From DATCMH01 sp036563505 (GTDB lineage: Bacteria; Pseudomonadota; Alphaproteobacteria; Rhizobiales; Beijerinckiaceae), in assembly GCA_036563505.1 (NCBI GenBank), contig DATCMH010000016.1:124001-188000 (forward strand): 64,000 nt of DNA, written 5' to 3'. Under the pieces are notes generated by a model, which saw only the letters and a list, made by a program, of their open reading frames with translations, was not told where the DNA came from and did not search any database. Below are positions 31,549-40,765 of this stretch, in pieces (position 1 is the stretch's first letter; every line of letters starts with the position of its first letter). Made by a program: the position numbers and the translations under genes.

Positions 31549-31577
31549 AGCCCCGGCCTCGCGGCCGGGGCTTTTTC
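31549..31577 (+). terminator. Intrinsic terminator after the Bax-inhibitor gene
   Basis: A 10-bp perfect stem (AGCCCCGGCC / GGCCGGGGCT) with a TCGC loop is followed by TTTTTCTTT, 25 bases after the stop codon. Confidence 0.92.
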
Positions 31578-31609
31578 TTTGCGCCGGGGCGCGTCTACAA
31601 GCGCGGGTC

Positions 31610-32146
31610 ATGAGCCTCGTCGTCCGCCTCTCCCTCGACACCGACCTGCCCGCCATAGCCGCGATCTACGCCGATGCGGTCACGCACGGCACCGCCTCCT
31701 TCGAGCTCGAGCCGCCGGGCGTGGCCGAGATGACCCGCCGCCGAGCGGCGCTGTTGGACGCCGGCTACCCCTACCTTGTCGCCGAGGCGGATGGCGCGGT
31801 GCTGGGCTACGCCTATGCCGGCCCTTACCGGACGCGGCCCGCCTACCGCTCGACGGTGGAGGATTCGATCTACGTCGCGCCGCATGCCAAGGGGCGGGGC
31901 GTCGGCCGCGCGCTCCTCTCAGCCCTCATCAGCGAGTGCGAAGCGCGCGACTACCGGCTCCTGGTGGCGGTGATCGGCGACGCGGCCTCCGCCGGCTCCA
32001 TCGCCCTACATCGGTCCCTCGGCTTCACCCCCGTCGGGATCTTCGAAAACATCGGATACAAGCACGGGCGCTGGCTCGCCTCCGTGCTGATGCAGCGCCC
32101 GCTCGGCCCTGGCGCGTCAACGCCGCCGACGATCCCGGTGCCCTAG
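31610..32146 (+). CDS. GNAT N-acetyltransferase, phosphinothricin/methionine-sulfoximine type
   Basis: A 178-residue acetyltransferase. The N-terminus DLPAIAAIYADAVTHGTASFE followed by LEPPG is the typical Pat/MddA opening. VEDSIYVAPHAKGRGVGRALLSAL is the acetyl-CoA pyrophosphate loop, and LHRSLGFTPVGIFENIGYKHG the C-terminal substrate region. Such enzymes N-acetylate phosphinothricin or methionine sulfoximine; other amino-acid-like substrates are possible. The stop overlaps that of the convergent DUF2794 gene by 4 bases. Confidence 0.9.
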   Translation: MSLVVRLSLDTDLPAIAAIYADAVTHGTASFELEPPGVAEMTRRRAALLDAGYPYLVAEADGAVLGYAYAGPYRTRPAYRSTVEDSIYVAPHAKGRGVGRALLSALISECEARDYRLLVAVIGDAASAGSIALHRSLGFTPVGIFENIGYKHGRWLASVLMQRPLGPGASTPPTIPVP

Positions 32147-32514
32147 TTCGGCACCACCCGCAGGGGCTTGTCGAGGACGCGCAGCACGGTTGCCAAGGCG
32201 TGGCCGCGCTTGAGGATCAGCCCCGAGGCCGCGACGACGGCGTAGGCGCCCTGGCGCCGCGCCAGGCGCGGGTCCTTCTCGATGCGATAGAGGGGCATCT
32301 CGGAGGCGCGGCGGAAGACGGAGAAGATCGCCTTGTCGCGGGTGAAATCGATGGCGTAGTCGCGCCATTCCCCGTCGGCGACCTTGCGGCCGTAGAGGTC
32401 GAGGATGGTTCGCAGCTCCTCCCGGTTGAAGGTGACTTGCTTCGGCGCGGAGGGGAACGGCACCACGGACGCTGCCCCGCCGCGCATCGGCTCTGCGATC
32501 TCACCCTCGTTCAT
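32143..32514 (-). CDS. DUF2794 domain-containing protein
   Basis: A 123-residue conserved alphaproteobacterial protein. The core YGRKVADGEWRDYAIDF, FSVFRRASEMPLYRIEKDP and GAYAVVAASGLILKRGH matches DUF2794. No known function, no signal peptide or membrane segment. The N-terminal 30 residues are variable. It overlaps the convergent GNAT stop. Confidence 0.9.
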   Translation of the reverse strand: MNEGEIAEPMRGGAASVVPFPSAPKQVTFNREELRTILDLYGRKVADGEWRDYAIDFTRDKAIFSVFRRASEMPLYRIEKDPRLARRQGAYAVVAASGLILKRGHALATVLRVLDKPLRVVPN

Positions 32515-32606
32515 GCAGCCTCCCGGCGCTGTCGACCTGTCGTCGTCTCCTGATGATGGGTGGAGCGGAGAGGCGGCGCAAGGCCGGAAGGCCGGCGCCC
32601 GCGCCG

Positions 32607-33230
32607 TCAACGGTTCTGCGCGTGGTATTCCGGGTTCGGCTCCATGGCGACGGCGGACGCCATGCGGTTCGTCATGTTGAAGAAGCTCGCCACCGCCGCG
32701 ATGTCCCAGATGTCGCGGTCCGAGAAGCCGGCCTCGCGCAGGTCCTCCCGATCCTCCTCCTCGATGGTCCAGGGCACCTCCGTGACGGCCACCGCGAAGT
32801 CGAGCATGGCCCGGTGCCGGGAGCTCAAGGTGGCCGCGCGGTAGTTCATGACCATCATCTCGCCGAGCACGGGATCGCCCGAGAGCTGGCGCACCGCCGC
32901 GCCGTGGGCGGCGAGGCAGTAGAAGCAGCGGTTCTGGCTCGACACCACCACGGCGATCATCTCGCGCTCGAGCTTGGACAGCCCCGAGGGCGCGAGCATG
33001 AGGTCGTTGTAGAAGGCGGCGAAGGCCTCGAGCTTGGCATTGTCGTGGGCGTAGGCCTTGAGCACGTTCGGCACGAAGCCGATCTTCTCGTCGCAACTGG
33101 CGAAATAGGCCTGCATCTCGGGGGAGAGCTCGGCCCGTCCGAGGTCGAGCGCCATGGGCGCGGCGCCGGCTTCCTGGCGGGCCGGACGCTCGCCGCTCTC
33201 GGGCGCTTTCGGTTTGGTGGCACGGGTCAT
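32607..33230 (-). CDS. Peroxidase-related protein (AhpD/carboxymuconolactone-decarboxylase fold)
   Basis: A 207-residue protein with the AhpD-type redox centre CFYCLAAHGA (CxxC followed by His) in VVSSQNRCFYCLAAHGAAV. The N-terminus has FASCDEKIGFVPNVLKAYAH, the usual opening of the uncharacterised peroxidase-related subfamily. Likely a thiol-dependent reductase of small peroxides (family inference). The N-terminal 25 residues are basic and low-complexity. Divergent from NAD-GDH. Confidence 0.9.
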   Translation of the reverse strand: MTRATKPKAPESGERPARQEAGAAPMALDLGRAELSPEMQAYFASCDEKIGFVPNVLKAYAHDNAKLEAFAAFYNDLMLAPSGLSKLEREMIAVVVSSQNRCFYCLAAHGAAVRQLSGDPVLGEMMVMNYRAATLSSRHRAMLDFAVAVTEVPWTIEEEDREDLREAGFSDRDIWDIAAVASFFNMTNRMASAVAMEPNPEYHAQNR

Positions 33231-33339
33231 GGGGGTGGTCCTTCCGGGGCTCGATCGGGCTCAAGGCGTCTACGACGAAGGTTGCAGGAGCGGGCGCTCT
33301 GTGCCAACCCTCGCGGCCATCAAGGACAAGGAGGGGGCG

Positions 33340-36300
33340 ATGCCATCCGAAGGTCAGGCGGTGCGCGAGGCCTCGCGCGCGGATGCGGTCGCCGAAGCCT
33401 CCGCCGCGCTGGAGGCCCAGGGACGCGACGTGCCCGGCCGCTTCGCCCGCGACCTTTTCGGCCGCCTGACGCCGGAGGACTTGGCCCCTTACGCCGGCGC
33501 GACGCTGGCCGACCTCGCGGCCTCCGCCTACCAGCACCTCGCCGCGCCGCGGTCGACGCCTGCCGCCGACATCCGCCTCACCGACCTCGAGATCGAGCGC
33601 GACGGCCGCCGCCGCGAGGTGACGGTGCTCGAGGTTCTCAACGACAACATGCCCTTCCTCCTCGACTCGACGCTGGCCGAGATCGTGGAGCAGGGCTATG
33701 AGCCGAGTCTCGTCGCCCACCCGATCCTCGCCGTCGAGCGGGACGCGGAGGGCCGCTTCGGACGGCTGCTGGGCGAGGCCACGGCGGCCGCCCAGGCCGG
33801 CGTGCGGCGCGAGAGCTTCATCCACCTCCACCTGCCCCGCATCGACGACGAGGCGGCGCGCGAGCGCCTGCGCGAGGGCCTCGCCCGCGTCTACGCCGAC
33901 GTCGGTCTGGCGGTGCGGGACTTTTCCACGATGCGCGGGCGCATCGCCGACATCATCCAGGCCTATCGCGCGAGCCCGCCGCCCTTACCCGGCGACGAGA
34001 CGGCCGAGGCGCTCGCCTTCCTCGAATGGATCGCCGCCGACAACTTCACGTTCTTGGGCCTGCGCGAATATCGCCTGCCGTCGGGGGACGCCGCGGCGGA
34101 CCCCGTCGAGGGCACCGGCCTCGGCCTCCTGCGCGATCCCGCCATGCGGGTCCTGCGCCGCGGGCGCGAGCTCGTGGTGATGACGCCGGAGGTGCGGGCC
34201 TTCCTCGCCCGGCCCCGCGCCCTCATCATCACCAAGGCGAACGTCAAGTCCCGCGTCCACCGGCGCGTCCACCTCGACTATGTCGGCGTCAAGCTCTTCT
34301 CCCGCGACGGGCGGCTCGAAGGCGAGCTCAGGATCATCGGCCTCTTCACTTCCAACGCCTACACGAACTCCACGAACGAGGTGCCGTATCTGCGCCTGAA
34401 AGTGGCGAAGGTCGTGGCCCGGGCCGGATTCGACCCGGCGTCCTACGCCGGCCGGGCGCTCCTCAACGTGCTCGAGAGCTACCCGCGCGACGAGCTGTTC
34501 CAGATCGACGAGGACAGCCTCTACCGCTTCGCGCTGGCCATCCTGAACCTGTCGGAGCGACCGCGGGTCCGCGCGCTTGCCCGGCCCGACGAGTTCGACC
34601 GCTTCGTCTCCGTCCTCGTCTTCATCCCGAAGGACCGCTACGATTCCGTCGTGCGCCGCCGCGTCGGCGAGTTCCTGGCTGCCCTCTACGGCGGCCGCCT
34701 CTCGGCGGCCTACCCGGCCTATCCCGAAGGGCCGCTGGCCCGCACCCATTTCATCATCGGGCGCGACGAGGGCGCGACGCCGAAAGTCGACGAGGCGCAG
34801 CTCGAAGCCGGCATCCGGGCGATCGTGCGCACCTGGAGCGACGCCCTGACCGAGGCGCTCACCGACGCTATCGGCGGCGCGCGGGCCCGGGCGCTCGCGA
34901 CCCGCTACGCCAACGCCTTCTCCGCCGCCTACCGCGAGGCCTTCGGCGCCGAGCATGCCATTGCCGACCTCGAGATCCTGGAACGGCTCTCCGACGCCCG
35001 CCCCCGGGCCGTCGATCTCTACCGCCGCGAGGGCGACGAGGCCTCGCGGGTGAGCCTTAAAGTGTTCTCCCGCGGCGCCGCGCTGCCCCTCTCCGAGCGG
35101 GTGCCGCTCCTGGAGAATCTCGGCTTTCGCGTCATCAACGAGCGCACCTATCGCGTCGTGCCGGTCGGCGAGGGCGAGCGGGTCTGGCTGCACGACATGG
35201 TGCTGGAGCGCGCCGCCGGCGGCCCGATCGATGTCGAGGGCCTGCAGGGGCCGATCGAGGCGACGCTGCTCGCCTTGTTTCGGGGCCTCGCCGAGTCCGA
35301 CGGCTTCAACCGCCTGGTGCTCGAAGCCGGCCTCGGCTGGCGGGACGTCGCCATGCTGCGCACGCTCGGCCGGTACCTGCGCCAGCTGCGCATCGCCTTC
35401 GGTCAGGATTACCTCGCCCAGACGCTCGCCCGCCACGGCACGATCACGGCCAAGATCGTGGCCCTGTTCTACGCCCGCTTCGATCCGCGCAAAGCGGAAG
35501 GCCGCGAGGCGGCCGAGGCCGAGGTCCGCGCCGAGATCGAGACCCTGCTCTCCGCGGTCACGAGCCTCGACGACGACCGGATCCTGCGCCGCTTCGTCAA
35601 CCTCGTGCAGGCGGCAGTGCGCACGAACTTCTTCCAGATCGACCCGAACGGCCTGCCCCGCTCCACCATCGCCTTCAAGTTCGCCTGCGCCCGGGTCGAC
35701 GGTATGCCCCTGCCGCGGCCGCTCTTCGAGATCTTCGTCTATTCGCCCCGCGTCGAGGGCGTGCACCTGCGCTTCGGCAAGGTCGCCCGTGGCGGCCTGC
35801 GCTGGTCCGACCGGCCGCAGGACTTCCGCACGGAAGTGTTAGGCCTCGTGAAGGCGCAGCAGGTCAAGAACGCCGTCATCGTGCCGGTGGGCGCCAAGGG
35901 CGGCTTCGTGCCGAAACTCTTGCCTCCGCCGTCCGATCGCCAGGCCTGGCTCGCTGAGGGCACGGAGAGCTACCGCATCTTCGTGCGCACCCTCCTCCAG
36001 CTCACGGACAACATCGAGGGCGAGCGCATCGTGCCGCCGGCCGACACGGTGCGCCACGACGAGGACGACCCCTACCTGGTCGTCGCCGCCGACAAGGGCA
36101 CCGCCACCTTCTCCGATACCGCGAACCAGATTTCCCTCGAGAAGGGCCACTGGCTCGGCGACGCTTTCGCGTCCGGCGGCAGCCAGGGCTACGACCACAA
36201 GGCGATGGGCATCACCGCCAAGGGCGCCTGGGAGGCGGTGAAGCGCCATTTCCGCGAGATCGACGTTGACATCCAGGCCGAGCCCGTCACGGTGGCGGGC

Positions 36301-38175
36301 GTTGGCGACATGTCGGGCGACGTCTTCGGCAACGGCATGCTGCTCAGCCGGGCGATCCGCCTCGTCGCCGCCTTCGATCACCGCGATATCTTCCTCGATC
36401 CCGACCCGGACCCGGCCCGCTCCTTCGCGGAGCGGGAGCGCATGTTCGCCCTGCCCCGCTCGAGCTGGGCCGACTACGACAAGAGCCTGATCTCTGAAGG
36501 CGGTGGCGTGTTCTCGCGCCAGGCGAAGAGTATCCCGCTCTCGGGCCCTGTCCAGGCCCTGCTCGGCCTGACGAAGTCCGAGGCGACACCCGTCGAGGTG
36601 ATGAACGCCATCCTGAAAGCTCCCGTGGGCCTCCTCTGGTTCGGCGGCATCGGCACTTATATCCGCGCCACGACCGAGACCGACGACGAGGTCGGCGACC
36701 GCGCCAATGATCCGATCCGCATCACCGGCGCCGACATTCGGGCCAAGGTGATCGGCGAGGGCGCCAATCTTGGGCTGACGCAGCGCGGCCGCATCGAGGC
36801 CGGGCGTCGGGGTATCAGGCTCAACACGGACGCCATCGACAATTCGGCGGGCGTCAACACCTCCGACGTCGAGGTGAACATCAAGATCGCCCTCGCGACC
36901 CCTGAGCACGACGGACGCCTCGATCAGACGGCCCGCAACGCCCTCCTCGTCCAGATGACGGACGAGGTCGGGCGCCTCGTGCTTCGCAACAACTACCTCC
37001 AGACCCTCGCGCTCTCCCTCACCGAGCGCCGCGGCGTCGGCGAGAACGGCTTCGCACAGCGCCTCATGCAGTCGCTGGAGGGGCAAGGCCGGCTCGATCG
37101 CACGGTGGAGTACCTGCCCGACGACGCGGCGCTCGCCGAGCGCACCCGTCGCGGCGAGGCGCTGACCCGGCCCGAGCTCGCCGTACTTCTGGCCTATGCC
37201 AAGCTCGCGCTCCACGACGAGTTGCTCGCGAGCCGGGTGCCGGACGATCCCTATCTCGGCCGCGAGCTCGCCCGCTACTTCCCGGCGGAGGTCCTGGAGC
37301 GCTTCCCCGAGGCGATCGCCTCTCACCGCCTGCGCCGCGAGATCATCGCGACCCAACTCGCCAACGCCATCGTCAACCGCGGCGGACCGACCATCGTCAT
37401 CCGCCTCGTCGACCAGACCGGGGCCGACGCCCCCTCCATCGCCGCGGCCTATGCGGCGACGCGGGACGCCTACGGCCTGGTCGAGCTCAACGGCGCCATC
37501 GACGCGCTCGACGGCAAGGTGCCGGGGCGGCTCCAGCTCGGCCTGTACAGCGAGGTCCAGGATCTCCTCATGAACCGGATCGTCTGGTTCATCCGCAACG
37601 TGCCTTTCGCGGACGGGGCGCTGGAGGGGATCATCGGGCGCTACCGCACCGGCATCGCCGCGATCGAGGCGTCGCTCGCCGGCACGCTCGGCGCGGAGGC
37701 CAAGGCCGCCTGGGAACGCCGGGCCGGCGAGGGTATCGCCGGCGGCGTCCCCGAGGCTCTCGCCCGCCGCATCGCCGCGCTCCCCGACCTCGCGGCCGCC
37801 CCCGACATCGTGCTCGTCGCCGAACGGGCCGGCCGGCCCGTCGCGGAGGTGGCGGCGACGCATTTCGCGCTGGAGGGCTTCTTCCACCTCGGCCGCATCG
37901 TCGGCACAGCGCGGGACGTGCCGCTCGCCGACTACTACGACCGCCTGGCCCTCGACCGCGCCATCGACGGCATCGCCGCCGCGCACCGCCGTCTCACGGC
38001 GGAGGTGGCAGCCACCGGCGGCGTCGGCGTCGCGGGCGTCGAGGCCTGGAGTGCGAAGCGCGGTGCCGACGTCACCCGCATCCGCGCGGCGGTGGAGGGG
38101 CTCACCGCCTCCGGCCTCACGGTGTCGAAGCTCACGGTGGCGGCGAGCCTCCTCGCGGACCTCGCCCGCGCTTGA
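33340..38175 (+). CDS. NAD-specific glutamate dehydrogenase, large (180-kDa) type
   Basis: Oxidises glutamate to 2-oxoglutarate + ammonium; a 1,611-residue catabolic enzyme like Caulobacter GdhZ and Pseudomonas GdhB. The N-terminal ACT-like regulatory region is about residues 1-700. The catalytic part has VARGGLRWSDRPQDFRTEVLGL (residues about 815-836) and VPVGAKGGFVPK, with the nucleotide-binding GVGDMSGDVFGNGML near 985. The start ATG 33340 has AAGGAGGGGG; the frame extends upstream to 33154 but lacks such a site. It overlaps the next gene (TTGA). Confidence 0.96.
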   Translation: MPSEGQAVREASRADAVAEASAALEAQGRDVPGRFARDLFGRLTPEDLAPYAGATLADLAASAYQHLAAPRSTPAADIRLTDLEIERDGRRREVTVLEVLNDNMPFLLDSTLAEIVEQGYEPSLVAHPILAVERDAEGRFGRLLGEATAAAQAGVRRESFIHLHLPRIDDEAARERLREGLARVYADVGLAVRDFSTMRGRIADIIQAYRASPPPLPGDETAEALAFLEWIAADNFTFLGLREYRLPSGDAAADPVEGTGLGLLRDPAMRVLRRGRELVVMTPEVRAFLARPRALIITKANVKSRVHRRVHLDYVGVKLFSRDGRLEGELRIIGLFTSNAYTNSTNEVPYLRLKVAKVVARAGFDPASYAGRALLNVLESYPRDELFQIDEDSLYRFALAILNLSERPRVRALARPDEFDRFVSVLVFIPKDRYDSVVRRRVGEFLAALYGGRLSAAYPAYPEGPLARTHFIIGRDEGATPKVDEAQLEAGIRAIVRTWSDALTEALTDAIGGARARALATRYANAFSAAYREAFGAEHAIADLEILERLSDARPRAVDLYRREGDEASRVSLKVFSRGAALPLSERVPLLENLGFRVINERTYRVVPVGEGERVWLHDMVLERAAGGPIDVEGLQGPIEATLLALFRGLAESDGFNRLVLEAGLGWRDVAMLRTLGRYLRQLRIAFGQDYLAQTLARHGTITAKIVALFYARFDPRKAEGREAAEAEVRAEIETLLSAVTSLDDDRILRRFVNLVQAAVRTNFFQIDPNGLPRSTIAFKFACARVDGMPLPRPLFEIFVYSPRVEGVHLRFGKVARGGLRWSDRPQDFRTEVLGLVKAQQVKNAVIVPVGAKGGFVPKLLPPPSDRQAWLAEGTESYRIFVRTLLQLTDNIEGERIVPPADTVRHDEDDPYLVVAADKGTATFSDTANQISLEKGHWLGDAFASGGSQGYDHKAMGITAKGAWEAVKRHFREIDVDIQAEPVTVAGVGDMSGDVFGNGMLLSRAIRLVAAFDHRDIFLDPDPDPARSFAERERMFALPRSSWADYDKSLISEGGGVFSRQAKSIPLSGPVQALLGLTKSEATPVEVMNAILKAPVGLLWFGGIGTYIRATTETDDEVGDRANDPIRITGADIRAKVIGEGANLGLTQRGRIEAGRRGIRLNTDAIDNSAGVNTSDVEVNIKIALATPEHDGRLDQTARNALLVQMTDEVGRLVLRNNYLQTLALSLTERRGVGENGFAQRLMQSLEGQGRLDRTVEYLPDDAALAERTRRGEALTRPELAVLLAYAKLALHDELLASRVPDDPYLGRELARYFPAEVLERFPEAIASHRLRREIIATQLANAIVNRGGPTIVIRLVDQTGADAPSIAAAYAATRDAYGLVELNGAIDALDGKVPGRLQLGLYSEVQDLLMNRIVWFIRNVPFADGALEGIIGRYRTGIAAIEASLAGTLGAEAKAAWERRAGEGIAGGVPEALARRIAALPDLAAAPDIVLVAERAGRPVAEVAATHFALEGFFHLGRIVGTARDVPLADYYDRLALDRAIDGIAAAHRRLTAEVAATGGVGVAGVEAWSAKRGADVTRIRAAVEGLTASGLTVSKLTVAASLLADLARA

Positions 38176-39563
38176 GCCCGCCGCGTCCTCGAACAGCCTC
38201 CCGGCCCGCGCTCGCGGGCTGGGTGTTGTTCGACTGGGCGAGCCAGCCTTTCTTCACCCTCGTCTCAACCTTCGTTTTCGCACCCTATTTCGCGAGCGCG
38301 CTGGCCGCGAACCCGGCCCAGGGCCAGGCGCTCTGGGGCTATGCCACGGCCGCCGCGGGCCTCGCGCTCGGCGTCCTCTCGCCGATGCTCGGCAGCGTCG
38401 CCGATGCGGGCGGGGCGAAGAAGCCCTGGATCGCGGGAAGCAGCACCGTGCTGGCGCTGGCCTGCGCCGCGCTCTGGTTCGCCGCGCCTGGCACGCCCGG
38501 AGCGATACTGCTGGCGCTGATCGCCTTCGCGGTCGCCACGATCGCAGCCGAGATCGCGGCGGTGTTCAACAACGCCATGATGTCCCACCTCGTCCCGCCG
38601 GAGCGCTTAGGGCGCCTCTCCGGCGCCGGCTGGGCGGCGGGCTATGCCGGCGGCCTCGTCTCCCTGATCCTCGTTCTCGGCCTGCTGGTCGCGAGCCCGG
38701 AGACGGGCCGCACCTATCTCGGGTTCGAGCCGCTGATCGGCGGAGCGCCCGGGTCCCGGACCGGCGACCGGGCCACGGGGCCGCTCTCGGCGCTGTGGCT
38801 CCTCGTCTTTCTCCTGCCCCTCTTTGTCCTGACGCCGGACGCGCCGCGCTCGGGGCTGAAGCTCGGCGCGGCGGTCCAGGAGGGCCTGGCCCGCCTGAAG
38901 GGCACGGTCGGGGAGGCGCAGAGCCAACCCGCGCTCCTGCGCTTCCTCGTCGCGAACATGGTCTACCAGGACGGCCTCGTCGCGCTCTTCGCCTTCGGCG
39001 GCATTTACGGCGCCGGCGTCTTCGGCTGGGGGCCGTTGGAGCTCGGCCTCTTCGGCATCGGGCTCACGGTGACGGGCACGCTGGGCGCCCTCGCCGGCGG
39101 TGTCCTCGACGACCGGGTCGGCGCGCGGGCGGTGATCCTCGGGGGCCTTGCCGCTCTCGTCGCCGTGTGCCTCGGCATCCTTTCCCTCGGCCGGGAGCAC
39201 GTGCTCTTCGTCGTCGCGACGGCGCCGAAGACGGCCGGCAGCGGACCTTTCTCGACGGCTCCGGAGCAGGCCTACCTCGCGCTCGGGCTTGTCATCGGCG
39301 CGGTGGCCGGGCCGATCCAGGCCGCGAGCCGGAGTTTCCTCGGGCGTCTCGTGCCCCCGAGCGAGGCGGGCCGCTACTTCGGCCTCCTTGCGCTCTCAGG
39401 CAAGGTGACGTCCTTTCTCGCGCCCCTCGCGGTGGCGCTCGCCACCAGCGCGACGGGACGGCAGGAGGCGGGGCTCGCCGTCCTGGTCGCCTTCTTCGCG
39501 CTCGGTGCCCTGCTGCTGGCCGGCGTCGCTCCGCGGCCCGGGTTCGCGCGGGAGGCCGGGTGA
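38172..39563 (+). CDS. MFS transporter, UMF22/Atg22-like family
   Basis: A 463-residue protein with about 12 membrane helices. The N-terminus AGWVLFDWASQPFFTLVSTFVFAPYF is the hallmark opening of the Atg22/UMF family; SPMLGSVADAGGAKKPWI is the MFS loop between helices 2 and 3. A TTG start overlaps the NAD-GDH stop, so the two are translationally coupled. In eukaryotes Atg22 exports amino acids; here co-expression with glutamate catabolism suggests amino-acid flux (inference). Confidence 0.88.
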   Translation: MSPPRPRTASRPALAGWVLFDWASQPFFTLVSTFVFAPYFASALAANPAQGQALWGYATAAAGLALGVLSPMLGSVADAGGAKKPWIAGSSTVLALACAALWFAAPGTPGAILLALIAFAVATIAAEIAAVFNNAMMSHLVPPERLGRLSGAGWAAGYAGGLVSLILVLGLLVASPETGRTYLGFEPLIGGAPGSRTGDRATGPLSALWLLVFLLPLFVLTPDAPRSGLKLGAAVQEGLARLKGTVGEAQSQPALLRFLVANMVYQDGLVALFAFGGIYGAGVFGWGPLELGLFGIGLTVTGTLGALAGGVLDDRVGARAVILGGLAALVAVCLGILSLGREHVLFVVATAPKTAGSGPFSTAPEQAYLALGLVIGAVAGPIQAASRSFLGRLVPPSEAGRYFGLLALSGKVTSFLAPLAVALATSATGRQEAGLAVLVAFFALGALLLAGVAPRPGFAREAG

Positions 39564-39679
39564 CCGCGACGATGCGGGGACTGGCCCGAGCGTCGCGGCT
39601 TTGCCATGATCGAGACGTTAAGCTTGCCTTTACTCTTCCGCGCGCCTCCTCGCCTTTTCCCCGCTGTCTTGCCCTGGCC

Positions 39680-40477
39680 ATGATCCGATTCGCGCATCCC
39701 TGCCCCCGCTCCGTCACGGCCTCCGGCCTGGCTCTCGCCGGCTTCCTGACCTTGGGCGGCGCGGCGCTCGCGCAGACGGAAGGACAGCAGCCGCGCCGCA
39801 GCACGACGCCGGCGCGAACCGAGCCCAAGCCTGCGCCCGCGAAGCCCGTCCCCGCGGCGGACAGGAGCAAGCCTGAGGCGAAAAAACCCGCCGACGCCAA
39901 ACCAACCGCGAAGACCGATCCCAAGAAGCCCGACACGGCGAAGAGTCAGGCGGGCAAAGGCCAGGCGGACAAGCCGGGGGCGAAGCCGGACGCCAAGGCG
40001 GACCCGAAGAAGGCGGCCGCGGCCGGCCCCGGCGGTGCGCAAGCCGCGACGCTCGGCACCTTCGGCGACTGGACGGCCTATTCGAGCGGGAACGGGCGCG
40101 CCAAGCTCTGCTACGCCCTGACCCAGCCCAAGGACCGCCAGCCCAAGACGCTGCAGCGCGACGCCGGCTACCTCTTCGTCTCCTTCCGCCCGGCGGAGAA
40201 CGTGCGCAACGAGGTGGCCGTGGTGATGGGCTTCCCCACCAAGGACGGCGGCGCCGCGGAGGCGGTCGTGGGCACCACGACCTACGCTCTCATCACCAAG
40301 GACCGGAACGCCTGGGTCAAGAACCCGGCCGAGGAGCCGCAGGTGATCGCCACGATGAGCCGCGGCCAGAGCCTCGTCGTGAAAGCGGCCTCGATCCGCG
40401 GCAACCAGTCCACCGACCGCTATTCCCTGAACGGCTTCGGCCCGGCGCTCGAGCGGGCGCGCAAGGAGTGCTCGTGA
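39680..40477 (+). CDS. Invasion-associated locus B (IalB) family protein
   Basis: A 265-residue secreted/periplasmic protein. A signal peptide (SVTASGLALAGFLTLGGAALAQ, cleavage after ALAQ) is followed by a Lys/Pro/Ala/Asp-rich linker (about residues 35-120). The IalB domain then has LGTFGDWTAYSSGNGRAKLCYALTQPKDRQP (key residues FGDW, LCYA) and VVMGFP. IalB-type proteins are widespread in Hyphomicrobiales with roles in envelope or host interaction. ATG 39680. The 116-bp gap upstream holds no gene. Confidence 0.88.
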   Translation: MIRFAHPCPRSVTASGLALAGFLTLGGAALAQTEGQQPRRSTTPARTEPKPAPAKPVPAADRSKPEAKKPADAKPTAKTDPKKPDTAKSQAGKGQADKPGAKPDAKADPKKAAAAGPGGAQAATLGTFGDWTAYSSGNGRAKLCYALTQPKDRQPKTLQRDAGYLFVSFRPAENVRNEVAVVMGFPTKDGGAAEAVVGTTTYALITKDRNAWVKNPAEEPQVIATMSRGQSLVVKAASIRGNQSTDRYSLNGFGPALERARKECS

Positions 40478-40513
40478 ATTGACTCAAAACGGCGTCACTT
40501 TGTGACAAGAGCC

Positions 40514-40644
40514 GTGCTGGATCCCCTTCCCCTCCGCCCTGTCGGGCTCCGGCCGGGGATGACAGTCGGGACGCCTTAAGCTGTTTCCACTGTCATCCCC
40601 GGCCGGAGGCGGCTTGTCCGCCGGAGGGGAAGGGGATCCAGCAC
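40514..40644. repeat. 131-bp palindromic element, copy 2
   Basis: Same element as at 15338-15468: the 54-base left arm and 55-base right arm, including the bulge, match that copy base for base. The 22-base central loop differs at about 8 positions. It lies between the IalB and rlmN genes. Confidence 0.9.
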
Positions 40645-40765
40645 AGCCTCTCGCGCCGTCAGGCGCACTGCCCACCACGTCAAGACGCACCACGGACTCA
40701 CCATTTCGACGCAAAGCGCCTATATGGAGGGGCATCTCCCGTTCACCGAAGGCCCGTGACCTGCC

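Noticed and set aside
33154..33339. Upstream extension of NAD-GDH
   Set aside because: Overlaps the divergent AhpD-like gene; ATG 33340 has a near-perfect ribosome-binding site and gives the usual length.
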